DNA of 64,000 nt from Allopusillimonas ginsengisoli (GCA_005239165.1 RAPG01000003.1:338243-402242); one strand, 5' to 3'. Positions 1 to 8,689 are shown, counted from the stretch's first letter. A program made the numbers and translations. The notes: generated by a model from the sequence alone, not told the origin.

Positions 1-737
1 GACAGCTTTATTTCAATCATTTGCACATTTTCGCGACAGGCGTTTTCTGCAAACCTTTCTTCTGAAAAGCGCCCCTGACTGTCATTGCAGCCAAAATACC
101 CCGAGCCTATGTTCCAGATAAGAGGCCCTTTGTGTTCAAGATGGTAGCTGCTGATCCCGCCTTCACCCGTATCGTGGGCGAAGTTACCCGATGCAGCGCC
201 TTTGTTTAACGCCAGTACGGCATTGGCGGACAGGGCGCCAAAGCTCATCGCCGAGATATTGAGCACGGATAGTGAAACCGGCTGGGTGCAGTCTGGTCCG
301 CCGACCGTTATGCGAAAATCGCTGGATTCAGGGTGTACAGGTTCCATGGAGTGGTTTATCCACTCATAGTCAGCACGATAAACGTCGCGTTGCGTACCAA
401 AAGGGCGTTTGTCGATCTGTCTTTTTGCGCGTTGGTAAACGAGCGATCGATCCACTCTTGAAAAAGGCTGAGAGGTAGTATCGTCCTCAAAAAAATACTG
501 GCGCATTTCGGGCCGTATATATTCGAAGAGAAACCTTAGGTTGCCGATTACAGGGTAATTACGACGGATGGCGTGACGGGTCTGATTGAGATCAACGTAG
601 CCAAGCACTGAAAGCGCAGCAAAAACGGCGGTGCCAACAAACCACCAGCCATTGATAAATAGCCCCAGCAGCAGGCAAACGCCAGTGGCGACAATTACTG
701 CATAAAATGCTGTGTGGCGCGTCAATACATGATGCAT
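1..737 (-). CDS. FMN-binding glutamate synthase family protein, N-terminal part
   Basis: The reading frame starts at ATG 737 and is open to the window edge, so about 245 residues are visible and the C-terminal part is missing. Two hydrophobic stretches near the N-terminus (about residues 10-45) are followed by RRNYPVIGNLRFLFEYIRPE and then RPFGTQ and YEWINHS. This order is typical of membrane-anchored proteins that carry a stand-alone GltB-like FMN/glutamate synthase domain. The segment VLNISAMSFGALSANA is the start of that domain. True glutamate synthase lacks this membrane anchor, so the physiological reaction is unknown. Family call is firm; function is inference. Confidence 0.8.
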   Translation of the reverse strand, partial: MHHVLTRHTAFYAVIVATGVCLLLGLFINGWWFVGTAVFAALSVLGYVDLNQTRHAIRRNYPVIGNLRFLFEYIRPEMRQYFFEDDTTSQPFSRVDRSLVYQRAKRQIDKRPFGTQRDVYRADYEWINHSMEPVHPESSDFRITVGGPDCTQPVSLSVLNISAMSFGALSANAVLALNKGAASGNFAHDTGEGGISSYHLEHKGPLIWNIGSGYFGCNDSQGRFSEERFAENACRENVQMIEIKL

Positions 738-847
738 ACAGTCTTCCTTGTTTCGCTATGTTTCAACATAATAGATGATCGTCGAGTAAAATCAGCACCG
801 TTCAGGCAGGTTTTGAAGGTTGCTTGATTAGTTAAGGAGCCGTACTC

Positions 848-1279
848 TTGAACCATTCAATAAAAATCCAGATTGGCGACTGGGATACCTGCCGCGAAGA
901 TGCTGCGGCCATCCGGCACGAAGTGTTCGTAGAAGAACAAAACGTCCCGCCTGAACTCGAGCTTGATCAACAAGACCAACAGTGCGTCCATGCCGTAGCT
1001 TATAGCAATGGCCAGCCCATAGGTACTGGGCGTCTTCTGCCTGACGGGCATATTGGCCGCATTGCCGTCAAAGCAAATTACCGGGGCAAAGGTGTTGGGT
1101 CTGGTTTGCTCGACGCACTTATAAACGAAGCACGACGACGAAGTCATCTGGAAGTTGTACTTTCTGCACAAACTCATGCGCTCGAGTTTTATAGTCGCCG
1201 TGGCTTTGTGGCCGAAGGCTTCACATACATGGATGCCGGTATCGAGCACGTTACCATGAGGCATCCGCTCACCGCCTGA
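848..1279 (+). CDS. GNAT family N-acetyltransferase
   Basis: 143-residue protein with a single acetyltransferase fold. The N-terminal RHEVFVEEQNVPPELELDQQD and the acetyl-CoA binding loop near residues 73-85 (VKANYRGKGVGSGLLDA, matching the R/Q-x-x-G-x-G/A pattern) place it in the GNAT superfamily, close to the ElaA/YjcF-like group. The C-terminal FYSRRGFVAEG is the usual GNAT end motif. The start is TTG at 848, preceded by AAGGAG about seven bases upstream; no ATG fits as well. The acceptor molecule cannot be told from sequence. It stands alone, divergent from the flavoprotein gene at the window edge. Confidence 0.88.
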   Translation: MNHSIKIQIGDWDTCREDAAAIRHEVFVEEQNVPPELELDQQDQQCVHAVAYSNGQPIGTGRLLPDGHIGRIAVKANYRGKGVGSGLLDALINEARRRSHLEVVLSAQTHALEFYSRRGFVAEGFTYMDAGIEHVTMRHPLTA

Positions 1280-1294
1280 GCCCAAATCTGATCC

Positions 1295-1324
1295 GCGTGG
1301 CGCGATCAGGTAATCAGGCCACGC
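1295..1324. terminator. Hairpin between convergent genes
   Basis: Inverted repeat with arms GCGTGGC (1295-1301) and GCCACGC (1318-1324) and a 16-base loop, lying between the GNAT gene and the convergent DUF2478 gene. There is no T-run on either side, so a terminator role is only plausible. Confidence 0.3.
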
Positions 1325-1340
1325 TTGGTCTTAATTTGGG

Positions 1341-1883
1341 TCAGTCCGGCGCTGTAGTTGTTTTCGGTAGCTCTGTATACCAGGTGCGCAAGGCGCCTGC
1401 GTCAGGTTCTAGCTCCGTGGCCATACCACCTGTAAATTCGCGCCAGGCATCAAGGTACTTGTGGTCAACCACCGTCAGTACAGGCAACCCCAGTGCCATC
1501 AGTTCAAGCAGCTCGTCGGCGAAGCCGCTGCCTTCCGCTTCCATTCTGCCAAAACGATTAACTACCGTGAGGTCCGGCTGATCGGCACAGGCGTGTCGCA
1601 AAATGATGCTGGCGTCTGAGAGTGCAGCGGAGTCAAGACAGCAACCGCGTGCATCTTTACCGCGACTCTCAGAGATTTTGAGACGTTCGCCTGTGGAAAT
1701 GTCGATAATGCTCATGTCGCGCGCGCCAGCTGGCGGACGCGATACCGTGAACTGCGCCACACCCCGTACTTTCAGGCCTGTCTTTTTCATGGACAAGGCA
1801 AATTGCAAGAGCACTTCGTCCGCGTTGTCGGTGCTTTCATGCACCAATGCTGCGACAGGTATGCGTTGCTCTGTGTTAGTCAT
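1341..1883 (-). CDS. DUF2478 family protein, probably molybdenum-linked
   Basis: 180-residue soluble protein matching the DUF2478 pattern: an N-terminal VAALVHE strand, a central GCCLD segment, and a C-terminal VVNRFGRMEAEGSGF followed by LPVLTVVD. The family is usually found beside molybdate transport or molybdenum cofactor genes; its biochemical role is not established. Here it lies about 100 bases downstream of modE on the same strand, which supports a shared molybdenum context. No signal peptide or membrane segment is seen. Confidence 0.75.
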   Translation of the reverse strand: MTNTEQRIPVAALVHESTDNADEVLLQFALSMKKTGLKVRGVAQFTVSRPPAGARDMSIIDISTGERLKISESRGKDARGCCLDSAALSDASIILRHACADQPDLTVVNRFGRMEAEGSGFADELLELMALGLPVLTVVDHKYLDAWREFTGGMATELEPDAGALRTWYTELPKTTTAPD

Positions 1884-1982
1884 GAGTTGTCTCGATAATA
1901 GGGTGTGATGCGATTGGCCTGCTGTGTGCCAGGCTTATGGTTGAATGGTGCCATGGTATCGCTACGGCAAACTGACCGGCTT

Positions 1983-2792
1983 TCAGGCAGGTATGCCGAT
2001 AATCACGCTGGAGGCCTTGAACAGGGCGCTTACTTCGTGGCCTGTCGCCAGATCAAGTGTCGTGGCGCTTTCATTAGTAATGACGGCGGTGATCTGACTA
2101 TTTTGGTCGATGTTTACGATGACTTCGGTATTGACGGCACCAGGTCGCAGTGTGGCGATTTTTCCGCTCAGACAATTGCGGGCGGAAAAGCGGGTTTTTC
2201 TTGCGTCGGCCACCAGAATGACAGACGAGGCCTTGACCAGCGCAAAGGCTTCGTCGCCGGCCTTAAGGCCAAGGCTTTCAACACTGCCATGAGTAATACT
2301 CGCCGTGATTTTCTGGCCACCGGGTATTTCAAGCTCGACTTCGTCGTTGACTGCCCCGCGTTTTATGCTGCTTATTACGCCTGCGAAATGGTTGCGTGCA
2401 CTGGTTTTCATGCTGATTCTCCGCGGAACAAGGATGACGTCTGCGATGCTGTGTATGTGTTTGCCCAGGTCGTCGAGGAAACGCTGGTGTTCTTTCTCAA
2501 GAATGCGAAAGTTGGTGACCAGTCGTTTGCCACGTTCCGTAAGTTCGGTAGAGCCACCGCCTTTGCCACCTACTGACCGTTCAATAAGAGGTTGGCCAGC
2601 GAGGGCGTTCATGTGATCGACGGCGTCCCATGCGGTTTTATAACTCATGCCCATGGTTTTTGCGGCCTGAGAGATGGAGCCCAGCTCGGCGATACGGGCC
2701 AGCAGATCAATGCGGCCATGACCGCCCACATTGCTGTTGCCAGAGGTAAGCCAGATGCTGCCTTTGAGGCGGAGTGACTTGCTGTCGTTCAT
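1983..2792 (-). CDS. modE: ModE-type molybdate-responsive regulator
   Basis: 269 residues. Residues about 15-80 form a LysR-like winged helix (GRIDLLARIAELGSISQAAK, then SYKTAWDAVDHMN), the ModE DNA-binding domain. Two tandem TOBE/Mop molybdate-binding domains follow, at about 120-186 and 193-260, each starting SARN and ending KASSVI. This is the full ModE architecture: a repressor or activator responding to molybdate. The chosen ATG at 2792 overlaps the stop of the upstream methyltransferase gene (ATGA), implying translational coupling; a longer in-frame start at 2822 would overlap more. modABC is not in the window. The molybdoenzyme TtrA at 19-22 kb is a plausible regulatory target, but that is inference. 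Confidence 0.9.
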   Translation of the reverse strand: MNDSKSLRLKGSIWLTSGNSNVGGHGRIDLLARIAELGSISQAAKTMGMSYKTAWDAVDHMNALAGQPLIERSVGGKGGGSTELTERGKRLVTNFRILEKEHQRFLDDLGKHIHSIADVILVPRRISMKTSARNHFAGVISSIKRGAVNDEVELEIPGGQKITASITHGSVESLGLKAGDEAFALVKASSVILVADARKTRFSARNCLSGKIATLRPGAVNTEVIVNIDQNSQITAVITNESATTLDLATGHEVSALFKASSVIIGIPA

Positions 2793-3580
2793 GCTTTCGG
2801 TACCCACGACAGCAACGCCCATTGCATGGGTGCGATGCCGACTTGCGCGCGCTCAGGGTTATCGTTGTACCAGACACGCAATAAGCTAAGATCAGACGGA
2901 TCGAGCGTTCCCACCGATGCTGCGACTTTTTCTGCGAAGGATGCAAAGTCTTCGGCGCCGGCCAGACGACTGGGTGTTGCAATATAGTTAAGAGTGGGGT
3001 GTATGCCCATGGCGTACAAAATATTGACGGCATAGATGTAGTCAGGTGCCGCTTCGTGAGTACGGCCCAGCAAGGCGGCAATTTGCGGATCGTTAAAATG
3101 GCCGCCCACGATATGCGTCATATAAACGTGTGTACGTGCGTGTTTGTTAAGTTTTTCTATGGCCAGAGCCAGGTCATTGACCATGGACGACCGGGAGGCC
3201 ACGGCGATGTCGCAAACAGGCACATTGGACCAGTCGCTGTCCCAGGATAAATGGAGTGCCGTGACATTGGTCAGATTTTGGCTGGTGGCGTTTTCTGCAA
3301 GGCAGTCGAGCATGCCCTGGCTGTAGTCGAGGCCGTACACGTGCTCTAAACGATGGGCCAGCGGCAGACAAATGGTGCCCGGCCCACAGCCCACGTCTAA
3401 CAGAGTGCTTGCGCCGTCAAGGTTCATGTGTGAGATGAAGTCTTGGGCGTAGCGGCTTTGTCGGGTTTTCTGGCTGAGTTCTTTGGCGCGGGCATCCCAC
3501 GCACTGGCGGGCCGCGGCGAGCGTTGGCTGCGTAATAAATGACGCCGGTAGAGGTCCGCAAAATCTATGCTGGATATCAT
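2789..3580 (-). CDS. Class I SAM-dependent methyltransferase
   Basis: 263 residues from ATG 3580, chosen because the following MISSIDFADLYRRHL looks like the natural N-terminus; an earlier in-frame ATG at 3661 adds a basic, unfolded-looking stretch. Motif I LLDVGCGPGTICLPLA followed by an acidic YGLDYSQGML is the Rossmann SAM-binding site of class I methyltransferases. The substrate is unknown. Its stop overlaps the modE start, so it is the first gene of a modE operon. Such methyltransferases are seen with molybdate transport genes, but their role there is not defined. Confidence 0.8.
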   Translation of the reverse strand: MISSIDFADLYRRHLLRSQRSPRPASAWDARAKELSQKTRQSRYAQDFISHMNLDGASTLLDVGCGPGTICLPLAHRLEHVYGLDYSQGMLDCLAENATSQNLTNVTALHLSWDSDWSNVPVCDIAVASRSSMVNDLALAIEKLNKHARTHVYMTHIVGGHFNDPQIAALLGRTHEAAPDYIYAVNILYAMGIHPTLNYIATPSRLAGAEDFASFAEKVAASVGTLDPSDLSLLRVWYNDNPERAQVGIAPMQWALLSWVPKA

Positions 3581-3730
3581 TCTGAGGCCCGTAATGCGTG
3601 AGATATCAATTAACAAGGGGCAACGTCGGGTAAGGGGCGCTCGCGTTGGTGTGGCGTGCACTCCATGCTACCAATATCGTCGTTATATCCTAGCATGTAT
3701 AGCGCTTGTGGCATTTGCGTTAGAGCAATA

Positions 3731-3761
3731 AATGATTCTATATAAATAAGAATCATTCTCA
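3731..3761 (+). promoter_or_regulatory. Fur-like box and larger palindrome upstream of DUF2325 gene
   Basis: Two overlapping symmetric elements are present. The 15-mer taagaatCattctca (3747-3761) fits the 7-1-7 Fur box with 6 of 7 arm positions symmetric. A wider inverted repeat has arms AATGATTCT (3731-3739) and AGAATCATT (3749-3757) with a 9-base AT-rich spacer. They lie about 40 bases before the ATG at 3801, where an operator would be expected. Fur, Zur or Mur could be the protein. Confidence 0.6.
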
Positions 3762-3800
3762 TTTATAATGAATCAGGTTTTGCCAATAAAAGGGGGCCTT

Positions 3801-4262
3801 ATGGTCAAGTCGTCCCATGAAGTACCAGGCATAGTCTCCGAGCATCATGCCTTAATGGTCGAATACGGGCGAGCGCAGGTTCGCTGCAGCCAGCTGCTGA
3901 CAAGTCAGGCTGGCCAAATAACGCGTCTTGAAGCCCAGCTTGTGCAGCTTGAAGATCAGCTGATGCAACTGCGTATTGCGGTCTTGTTGCGTGATACGGC
4001 GCACGAATGGGATAGCGCAAGGCGTGCGCGCCATCTGGGCAGCTATCCCGCCGGGCGCCGTAAAGACGAAGCCCAGTCACAGGGTAATGCCGATGCGGCC
4101 TGGCAAGACGCTGATTTGGTCATATGCCAGACGGGGTGTGTAAGCCAGGGCAACTATTGGCGCGATCAAGACTACTGCTCTCGTACTGCCAGTCAATGCG
4201 TATTGGTTGGCAATGACCACGCCCTTGATGGCGTACGCAGCTCCGTTAAGCAGCAACAGTAA
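3801..4262 (+). CDS. DUF2325-type protein
   Basis: 153 residues from ATG 3801, preceded by a strong GGGGG ribosome site; an earlier ATG at 3768 lies inside the Fur-like element. The middle is a helical, probably coiled-coil stretch (residues about 30-65, ITRLEAQLVQLEDQLMQL). The C-terminal ADLVICQTGCVSQGNYWR and QDYCSRTASQCVLVGN match the end of DUF2325 domains, which carry conserved cysteines. Function is unknown. The gene ends one base before the stop of the convergent metal-transporter permease, with no spacing. The Fur-like box suggests metal regulation. Confidence 0.6.
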   Translation: MVKSSHEVPGIVSEHHALMVEYGRAQVRCSQLLTSQAGQITRLEAQLVQLEDQLMQLRIAVLLRDTAHEWDSARRARHLGSYPAGRRKDEAQSQGNADAAWQDADLVICQTGCVSQGNYWRDQDYCSRTASQCVLVGNDHALDGVRSSVKQQQ

Positions 4263-5174
4263 TCAGGCTGGACGATGACGACGAGGGCCGTACAGGCAGG
4301 CCAGCGCCATAATCAACCCGCTTACTAATGCAATCATGCCGGCAGCGCTCAGGCTGTTATGCCAGCCTACCCAACCCGGGCCCCAGGCTGCCAGCGTATA
4401 CCCGCACAGCGCAGAGATAGCCGCTAGCAATACGCTGATGCCAATTTGGGTGGCCATATGGTCGGTCAGCAAGCGTGCGCTCGCAGCGGGGCAGGTAAGC
4501 ATTGCCACCACGATAATGGCACCCACAGCTTGAAACGCCGCTACGGTGGCCAGTGCAACCATTGCCAGCAATAAGCCACTGACCAAGGCCGGACGGGCCC
4601 CGGCGCTGGCGGCAAACCCAGGGTCGAATGTTCCCGCTTTAAGTGGTCGCCAACCCGCAAGAGTCATTACGGCGAGTATGACAAGTATCACTATAAGACG
4701 CGCCAGGGCGCTAGGCAGGCCAGACAGCGCCGCTGGGTCCCACAGTGAACTCCAGCCTTCAGCATCAAGCCAGATCAGGCTTTCGAGATTGCCATACAGT
4801 ACGTGTTCGACATCAAAATGCAGGGTGGCGCTGCGCGATTGCTCTAGCCACAAGACGCCGGCCGCGAACATGGCCGTAAAGACAACGCCCATAGCTGCAC
4901 CTGGCTCAATGTGTGTCAGCCGCTGTATGGTTTCAATAAGTACGACGGCCACCAGTGCGGAAATGGCGGCGCCTGTCAGCATGGGCCCGGTGGAAAGTGT
5001 GCCTGTGAATGCAAAGCCGCCCACCAGCCCGAGCAGGACTACGTGGCTGATGGCGTCGCCGAGCAGGCTTTGTCGCCGCAAAACAAGGAAATTGCCAGGG
5101 AGCGCGCATACGGCACTAGCCAGTACGGCGATGACAAGAGGCACAAGGCTTAGTTGAATAAATTCTGTATGCAT
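4263..5174 (-). CDS. Metal ABC transporter permease (TroD/MntD type)
   Basis: 303 residues, almost entirely hydrophobic with about eight to nine membrane spans. LRRQSLLGDAISHVVLLGL near the N-terminus and the later FQAVGAIIVVAMLTCPAASA are signature stretches of the ABC-3 family of Mn/Zn/Fe permeases. It is the last gene of the four-gene uptake operon (8337 to 4263, minus strand), 47 bases after the first permease. With that protein it should form the heterodimeric channel fed by the binding protein and powered by the ATPase. Confidence 0.9.
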   Translation of the reverse strand: MHTEFIQLSLVPLVIAVLASAVCALPGNFLVLRRQSLLGDAISHVVLLGLVGGFAFTGTLSTGPMLTGAAISALVAVVLIETIQRLTHIEPGAAMGVVFTAMFAAGVLWLEQSRSATLHFDVEHVLYGNLESLIWLDAEGWSSLWDPAALSGLPSALARLIVILVILAVMTLAGWRPLKAGTFDPGFAASAGARPALVSGLLLAMVALATVAAFQAVGAIIVVAMLTCPAASARLLTDHMATQIGISVLLAAISALCGYTLAAWGPGWVGWHNSLSAAGMIALVSGLIMALACLYGPRRHRPA

Positions 5175-5221
5175 TGAACATTAATATGGGCTAGTGTGGC
5201 GGGTGCATGAGGTGATGTTCA

Positions 5222-6457
5222 TTAACCGGACACCTGGCATAGGGCAAGATGATTTTTTTCAGTGTTGGCCAGCTGATAGTGCTGTTCAAGTTTGAGGAAG
5301 TCTTCGGCGGGCAGGCATTGGCGCAGAGATTGCAGGTGCGGTTGTTGAACATGGGCGGCGTCTGGGTGAAGACGTCTGTACAGTGCCCACAGATTTTCAT
5401 CGCGTCGCGCGTTGTGCGCAGCCAGCTTGCCTGCCGCCGTGACGACCCCGTTGGGGCGCACCCACCCTGCCTTGCGTAACAGACGCAGCGTGGTGTTGTT
5501 GTAAATGGGTTCTTGCCTTTCGAGGGTGAGCAGGCCCTGACGCAATTGCACCTGTTGTTGATAGCGACGCTGCCGCAGCCATGTTGCAGTCATGCCATTT
5601 GTAGGTGCAATTAGCATTGATATCAGAAAGAGTACAAATAAACATAAGGTAATAACAGCGCCAGTCGGTAACGAGTGCGCTGTGGATGAGAGTGCCGCAC
5701 CGACGTGGCAACCGCCGGCGCCCAGGCCTGCTGACACCAAAACCATGGTTTTCACGCGGTTAGTCCAGAAACGCGCTGCGACAGCAGGAATGATGCAAAG
5801 TGCAACGCTGAGAACCAGACCTACAACTTTCAGGCTTGTGACAACCAGTGCAAGCAATAACCCTGACAGTGCGAGATCAAGCATGCGAATGGGTATGCCG
5901 GACAGGGAGGCGTGCTGGCTATCAAAGCAAAACAATGTAAGAGGGCGGTGCAGCATAATAATGGCGAACCCGGTTGCCAGTGCTAGAAGGGTGATAATCT
6001 CGGCTTCGTGGCGCAGCATGCCTGCGGCAGACCCGAGCAGATAACTGTTCAGGCCTGCCGGCCGGCCGGTGCCGAGCGACTGAACTACCGTGAGCATGAC
6101 CACGCCCAGTCCGAAGAACACAGAGAGTACCGCTGCAATGGCGGTATCTTGATGCAGGCGGGTGCGACTGGCCATCAGATGAATGCAGCACAGCCCTAAT
6201 GCAGAGGTAGATGCCGCGCCAAGCATGAGACCAGGCATCCAGCGGCCATCTCCGTTGATGAGTGCCATGATGATGAACGCTGCGGCCAGCCCCGGCAACG
6301 TGGCGTGGCCGGCGGCATCGCTGGCGAGCGAACGTTGCCGCAGCAGAATAAACGAGCCTATGGCACCGGCGGCCGCCCCCAACATGGCCGTTCCCAGACA
6401 TACGATTGATGTGTTGTAGTTGGCACGGAAAAAGACGGCATCAAGAAAAGAGCTCAC
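5222..6457 (-). CDS. Metal ABC transporter permease with C-terminal winged-helix-like extension (TroC/MntC type)
   Basis: 411 residues. The first ~290 are an ABC-3 permease (RQRSLASDAAGHATLPGLA, later LKVVGLVLSVALCIIPAVAARF). The remaining ~115 are soluble: LLTLERQEPIYNNTTLRLL, then RKAGWVRPNGVVTAAGKLAA, then a charged helix pair. The first part reads like a winged helix-turn-helix. Permeases of this family with an extra regulatory-like tail are known, but the tail's role here is inference. Spacing to the ATPase gene upstream is 117 bases, the largest in the operon. Confidence 0.88.
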   Translation of the reverse strand: MSSFLDAVFFRANYNTSIVCLGTAMLGAAAGAIGSFILLRQRSLASDAAGHATLPGLAAAFIIMALINGDGRWMPGLMLGAASTSALGLCCIHLMASRTRLHQDTAIAAVLSVFFGLGVVMLTVVQSLGTGRPAGLNSYLLGSAAGMLRHEAEIITLLALATGFAIIMLHRPLTLFCFDSQHASLSGIPIRMLDLALSGLLLALVVTSLKVVGLVLSVALCIIPAVAARFWTNRVKTMVLVSAGLGAGGCHVGAALSSTAHSLPTGAVITLCLFVLFLISMLIAPTNGMTATWLRQRRYQQQVQLRQGLLTLERQEPIYNNTTLRLLRKAGWVRPNGVVTAAGKLAAHNARRDENLWALYRRLHPDAAHVQQPHLQSLRQCLPAEDFLKLEQHYQLANTEKNHLALCQVSG

Positions 6458-6574
6458 TGAGTGCCCCTATGAGCCTGGATGGATTGCGGTGCGGATTTTG
6501 AGAAGAAAGATAACGTTTAGCGAGCAATAACGTCGCGATGTGTTTGGCAGGCTGTTCGTGAATGATGGCTGACG

Positions 6575-7408
6575 TCATGGTGCGGCGACTGGCAAGGTGG
6601 CGGATGATGAGCTGGAAGCCAGACTGCGGCGCACGCGATCAAGCTGGCCGGCAGCGAGTTGGCCACCATACGTTTCTTGTACCTTTTCGGGGGTGAATGT
6701 GGTGCGCACTGGCCCCATGGCGATTTTGCGTACATTGAGCAGAGTGACAAAGTCGAAGTATTCAGGCACGGTGGCAAGGTCGTGGTGCACACAGATGATG
6801 GTTTTGCCAGCGCAGGCGAGTTGACGCAGCAGTGTAGCGATTGCACGTTCTGTGGTGGCGTCTATGCCGGCGAAGGGCTCATCGAGTATGAACAGGTCTG
6901 CATTTTGAACCAGGGCGCGAGCTAAGAATGTGCGCTGCTGTTGCCCCCCAGACAGTTGGCCTATTTGCCGGGTCGTGAAACGGCTCATGCCTACCTGATC
7001 AAGACAGCTGAGCACCCGCAGACGGTCTGGTCGACGCCAGGGGCGTAGCCAGCCAAGTTCGCGATACGTGCCCATGGCTACAACGTCGTATACCGTGGCG
7101 GGAAAGTGCCAGTCTATGGTGGCGCGCTGGGGTACGTAGGCGACCCGGTGACGAACGCGAGAAAGTGGTTGGCCGAAAAACAAGATATCGCCGCATACGC
7201 GTGTCGTAATGCCGAGCGCAGCTTTGATCAGTGTGGATTTGCCAGCGCCGTTGGGACCGACGATGGCGTTCATGGCAGCAGGGGATGCCGTGTAGTCAAC
7301 CGAAAACAGTGCCGATGCCGACCCATAACACACCGTGAGGCCATGTATGGCCAGTGCCGGTGGCACGGTGCCGGCAGGGGAAGGGACATCGCGCAAGCAA
7401 GTATTCAT
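6575..7408 (-). CDS. Metal ABC transporter ATP-binding protein
   Basis: 277-residue nucleotide-binding subunit. Walker A GPNGAGKST, Q-loop YVPQRATIDWHFP, signature LSGGQQQR, Walker B LFILDEPFAGID and H-loop VHHDL are all present, so it should hydrolyse ATP. The Q-loop form PQR..DWHFPATV is typical of Mn/Zn/Fe uptake ATPases. Its ATG at 7408 overlaps the stop of the binding-protein gene (ATGA), indicating coupled translation. The C-terminal ~35 residues are a low-complexity serine/alanine tail. Confidence 0.92.
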   Translation of the reverse strand: MNTCLRDVPSPAGTVPPALAIHGLTVCYGSASALFSVDYTASPAAMNAIVGPNGAGKSTLIKAALGITTRVCGDILFFGQPLSRVRHRVAYVPQRATIDWHFPATVYDVVAMGTYRELGWLRPWRRPDRLRVLSCLDQVGMSRFTTRQIGQLSGGQQQRTFLARALVQNADLFILDEPFAGIDATTERAIATLLRQLACAGKTIICVHHDLATVPEYFDFVTLLNVRKIAMGPVRTTFTPEKVQETYGGQLAAGQLDRVRRSLASSSSSATLPVAAP

Positions 7409-8337
7409 GTGCCTCGCAACCCGTTGGCTATGACGCTGGCGTTGTGTTCTATCATGCCCAGATAGGTGCCCTCCGGGGTGTCGTCCGGGCCTAAGGCGTC
7501 GGAGTAGAGTTCGCCGCCGATGACGACGTTGTGCCCTTGAGCGGCTGCACCTTCAACCAGCGCACGAATGCTTTGATCAGGTACTGATGATTCAACAAAT
7601 ATGGCGCTGATATTGCGCTGCACAATGGTTTGAACCAATTGCCCTATTTGATGGAGACTGGCTTCGCTTTCAGTAGAAATGCCTTGTATGGCAAGCACCT
7701 CGTATCCATAAGCCTGGCCGAAATACTGGAAGGCGTCGTGGGCCGTAATAAGCACGCGTTTGTCGGTGGGAACAGTGTGCAGTTTGGCCTGGGTGCGCTC
7801 ATGCATGGCGTTGATGGCCTGGTTGTAACGTTGTGCCCGCTCGTCATAGTGACTTTTTCCTTTGGCATCAACCGAAATAAGTGCGTCACGTGCTGCGTTA
7901 ACGACATGCTGCCAAAGTGAAGGGTTCATCCAGATATGTGGATCAAACTGTGTGGGGTTTTCTTCATCGGCAAGCAGTGCCTGGCGAGGTACGGCTTCTG
8001 CCAGGGCTACAACAGACCTGGTGCGGGCGAGGTCTGTCAGCAGCGGAAGCAACTGAGCCTCCAGGTTAAGACCGTGATAAACCACGAGATCTGCTCTGGC
8101 CAGCCTTGTGACGTCTGAGTGGGTTTGGCGATACAGATGAGGATCGACACCAGGCCCCATAAGTGCAGACACCTGTACACGGGTGCCGCCGACTTCGCGA
8201 ATTGCGTCGGCCAGCATGCCTGTGGTGGCGACAACTTGTAGTGCGGGCGAGCTGGCGCCGGCAGCATAGATGGAGAGGGAGGTGCTGCCGAGCAGCAGTG
8301 CCGCGATTACCTGGAAAATGCGTTGGCGTAAATTCAT
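7405..8337 (-). CDS. Metal ABC transporter periplasmic binding protein (TroA type)
   Basis: 310 residues with a signal peptide of about 25 (MNLRQRIFQV followed by a hydrophobic core and YAAGA). It belongs to the cluster A-I (TroA/ZnuA/MntC) binding proteins. Four likely metal ligands are visible: His67 (GVDPHLY), His134 (FDPHIW), His200 (ITAHDAF) and Asp280 (ELYSDALG). This H-H-H-D set and its spacing match TroA rather than the H-H-E-D set of PsaA. The long His-rich loop of ZnuA is absent. Substrate is therefore Mn, Zn or Fe, not resolved. It is the first gene of the operon, with a 350-base leader carrying a tandem array. Confidence 0.92.
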   Translation of the reverse strand: MNLRQRIFQVIAALLLGSTSLSIYAAGASSPALQVVATTGMLADAIREVGGTRVQVSALMGPGVDPHLYRQTHSDVTRLARADLVVYHGLNLEAQLLPLLTDLARTRSVVALAEAVPRQALLADEENPTQFDPHIWMNPSLWQHVVNAARDALISVDAKGKSHYDERAQRYNQAINAMHERTQAKLHTVPTDKRVLITAHDAFQYFGQAYGYEVLAIQGISTESEASLHQIGQLVQTIVQRNISAIFVESSVPDQSIRALVEGAAAQGHNVVIGGELYSDALGPDDTPEGTYLGMIEHNASVIANGLRGT

Positions 8338-8410
8338 GATGGAACAGTGTGATAGTGCGGTTTGACGGAATAATAGGACGTTACGAAGTTGCTACGGGGA
8401 TTGTTTGTAG

Positions 8411-8605
8411 GAAGTTGCTGTATGAAATTGATATATGAAGGAGCTATATGAAGGTGCTATACGAGGGTGCTATACGAGGGTGCTATACGAGGGTGCTATA
8501 CGAAGGTGCTATACGAAGGAGCTATACGAAGGAGCTATACGAAGGAGCTATACGAAGGTGCTATACGAAGGTGCTATATGAAGGAGCTATATGAAGGATC
8601 TGTGT
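8411..8605. repeat. 13-bp tandem array, 15 units
   Basis: Fifteen contiguous 13-base units with consensus gaagGAGctatac, or gaagGTGctatac. The inner units (8450-8579) differ at only two or three positions, while the outer units decay, as is usual for minisatellites that expand from the centre. A further degenerate half-unit continues to about 8630. There are no spacers, so it is not a CRISPR. It lies 74-268 bases upstream of the metal-binding-protein gene (minus strand) and before the divergent mscS-type gene. The unit is not a multiple of three, so all three plus-strand frames cycle; one contains a 48-codon frame (8448-8594) repeating every 13 codons with an AAGGAG seven bases ahead. Confidence 0.95.
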
Positions 8606-8689
8606 AAAGGGCTGTATGAAAGGGTCATAAGTACGGAGGCTTAATCTGGCTGGCGGGGTGTGTTTGTACAGCGCATTTAAAATTATAAA

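Noticed and set aside
857..1285. 142-codon minus-strand frame opposite the GNAT gene
   Set aside because: It is fully antisense to a clear acetyltransferase and has no recognisable motif.
8411..8605. CRISPR array
   Set aside because: Units are contiguous 13-mers without spacers and no cas genes are present.
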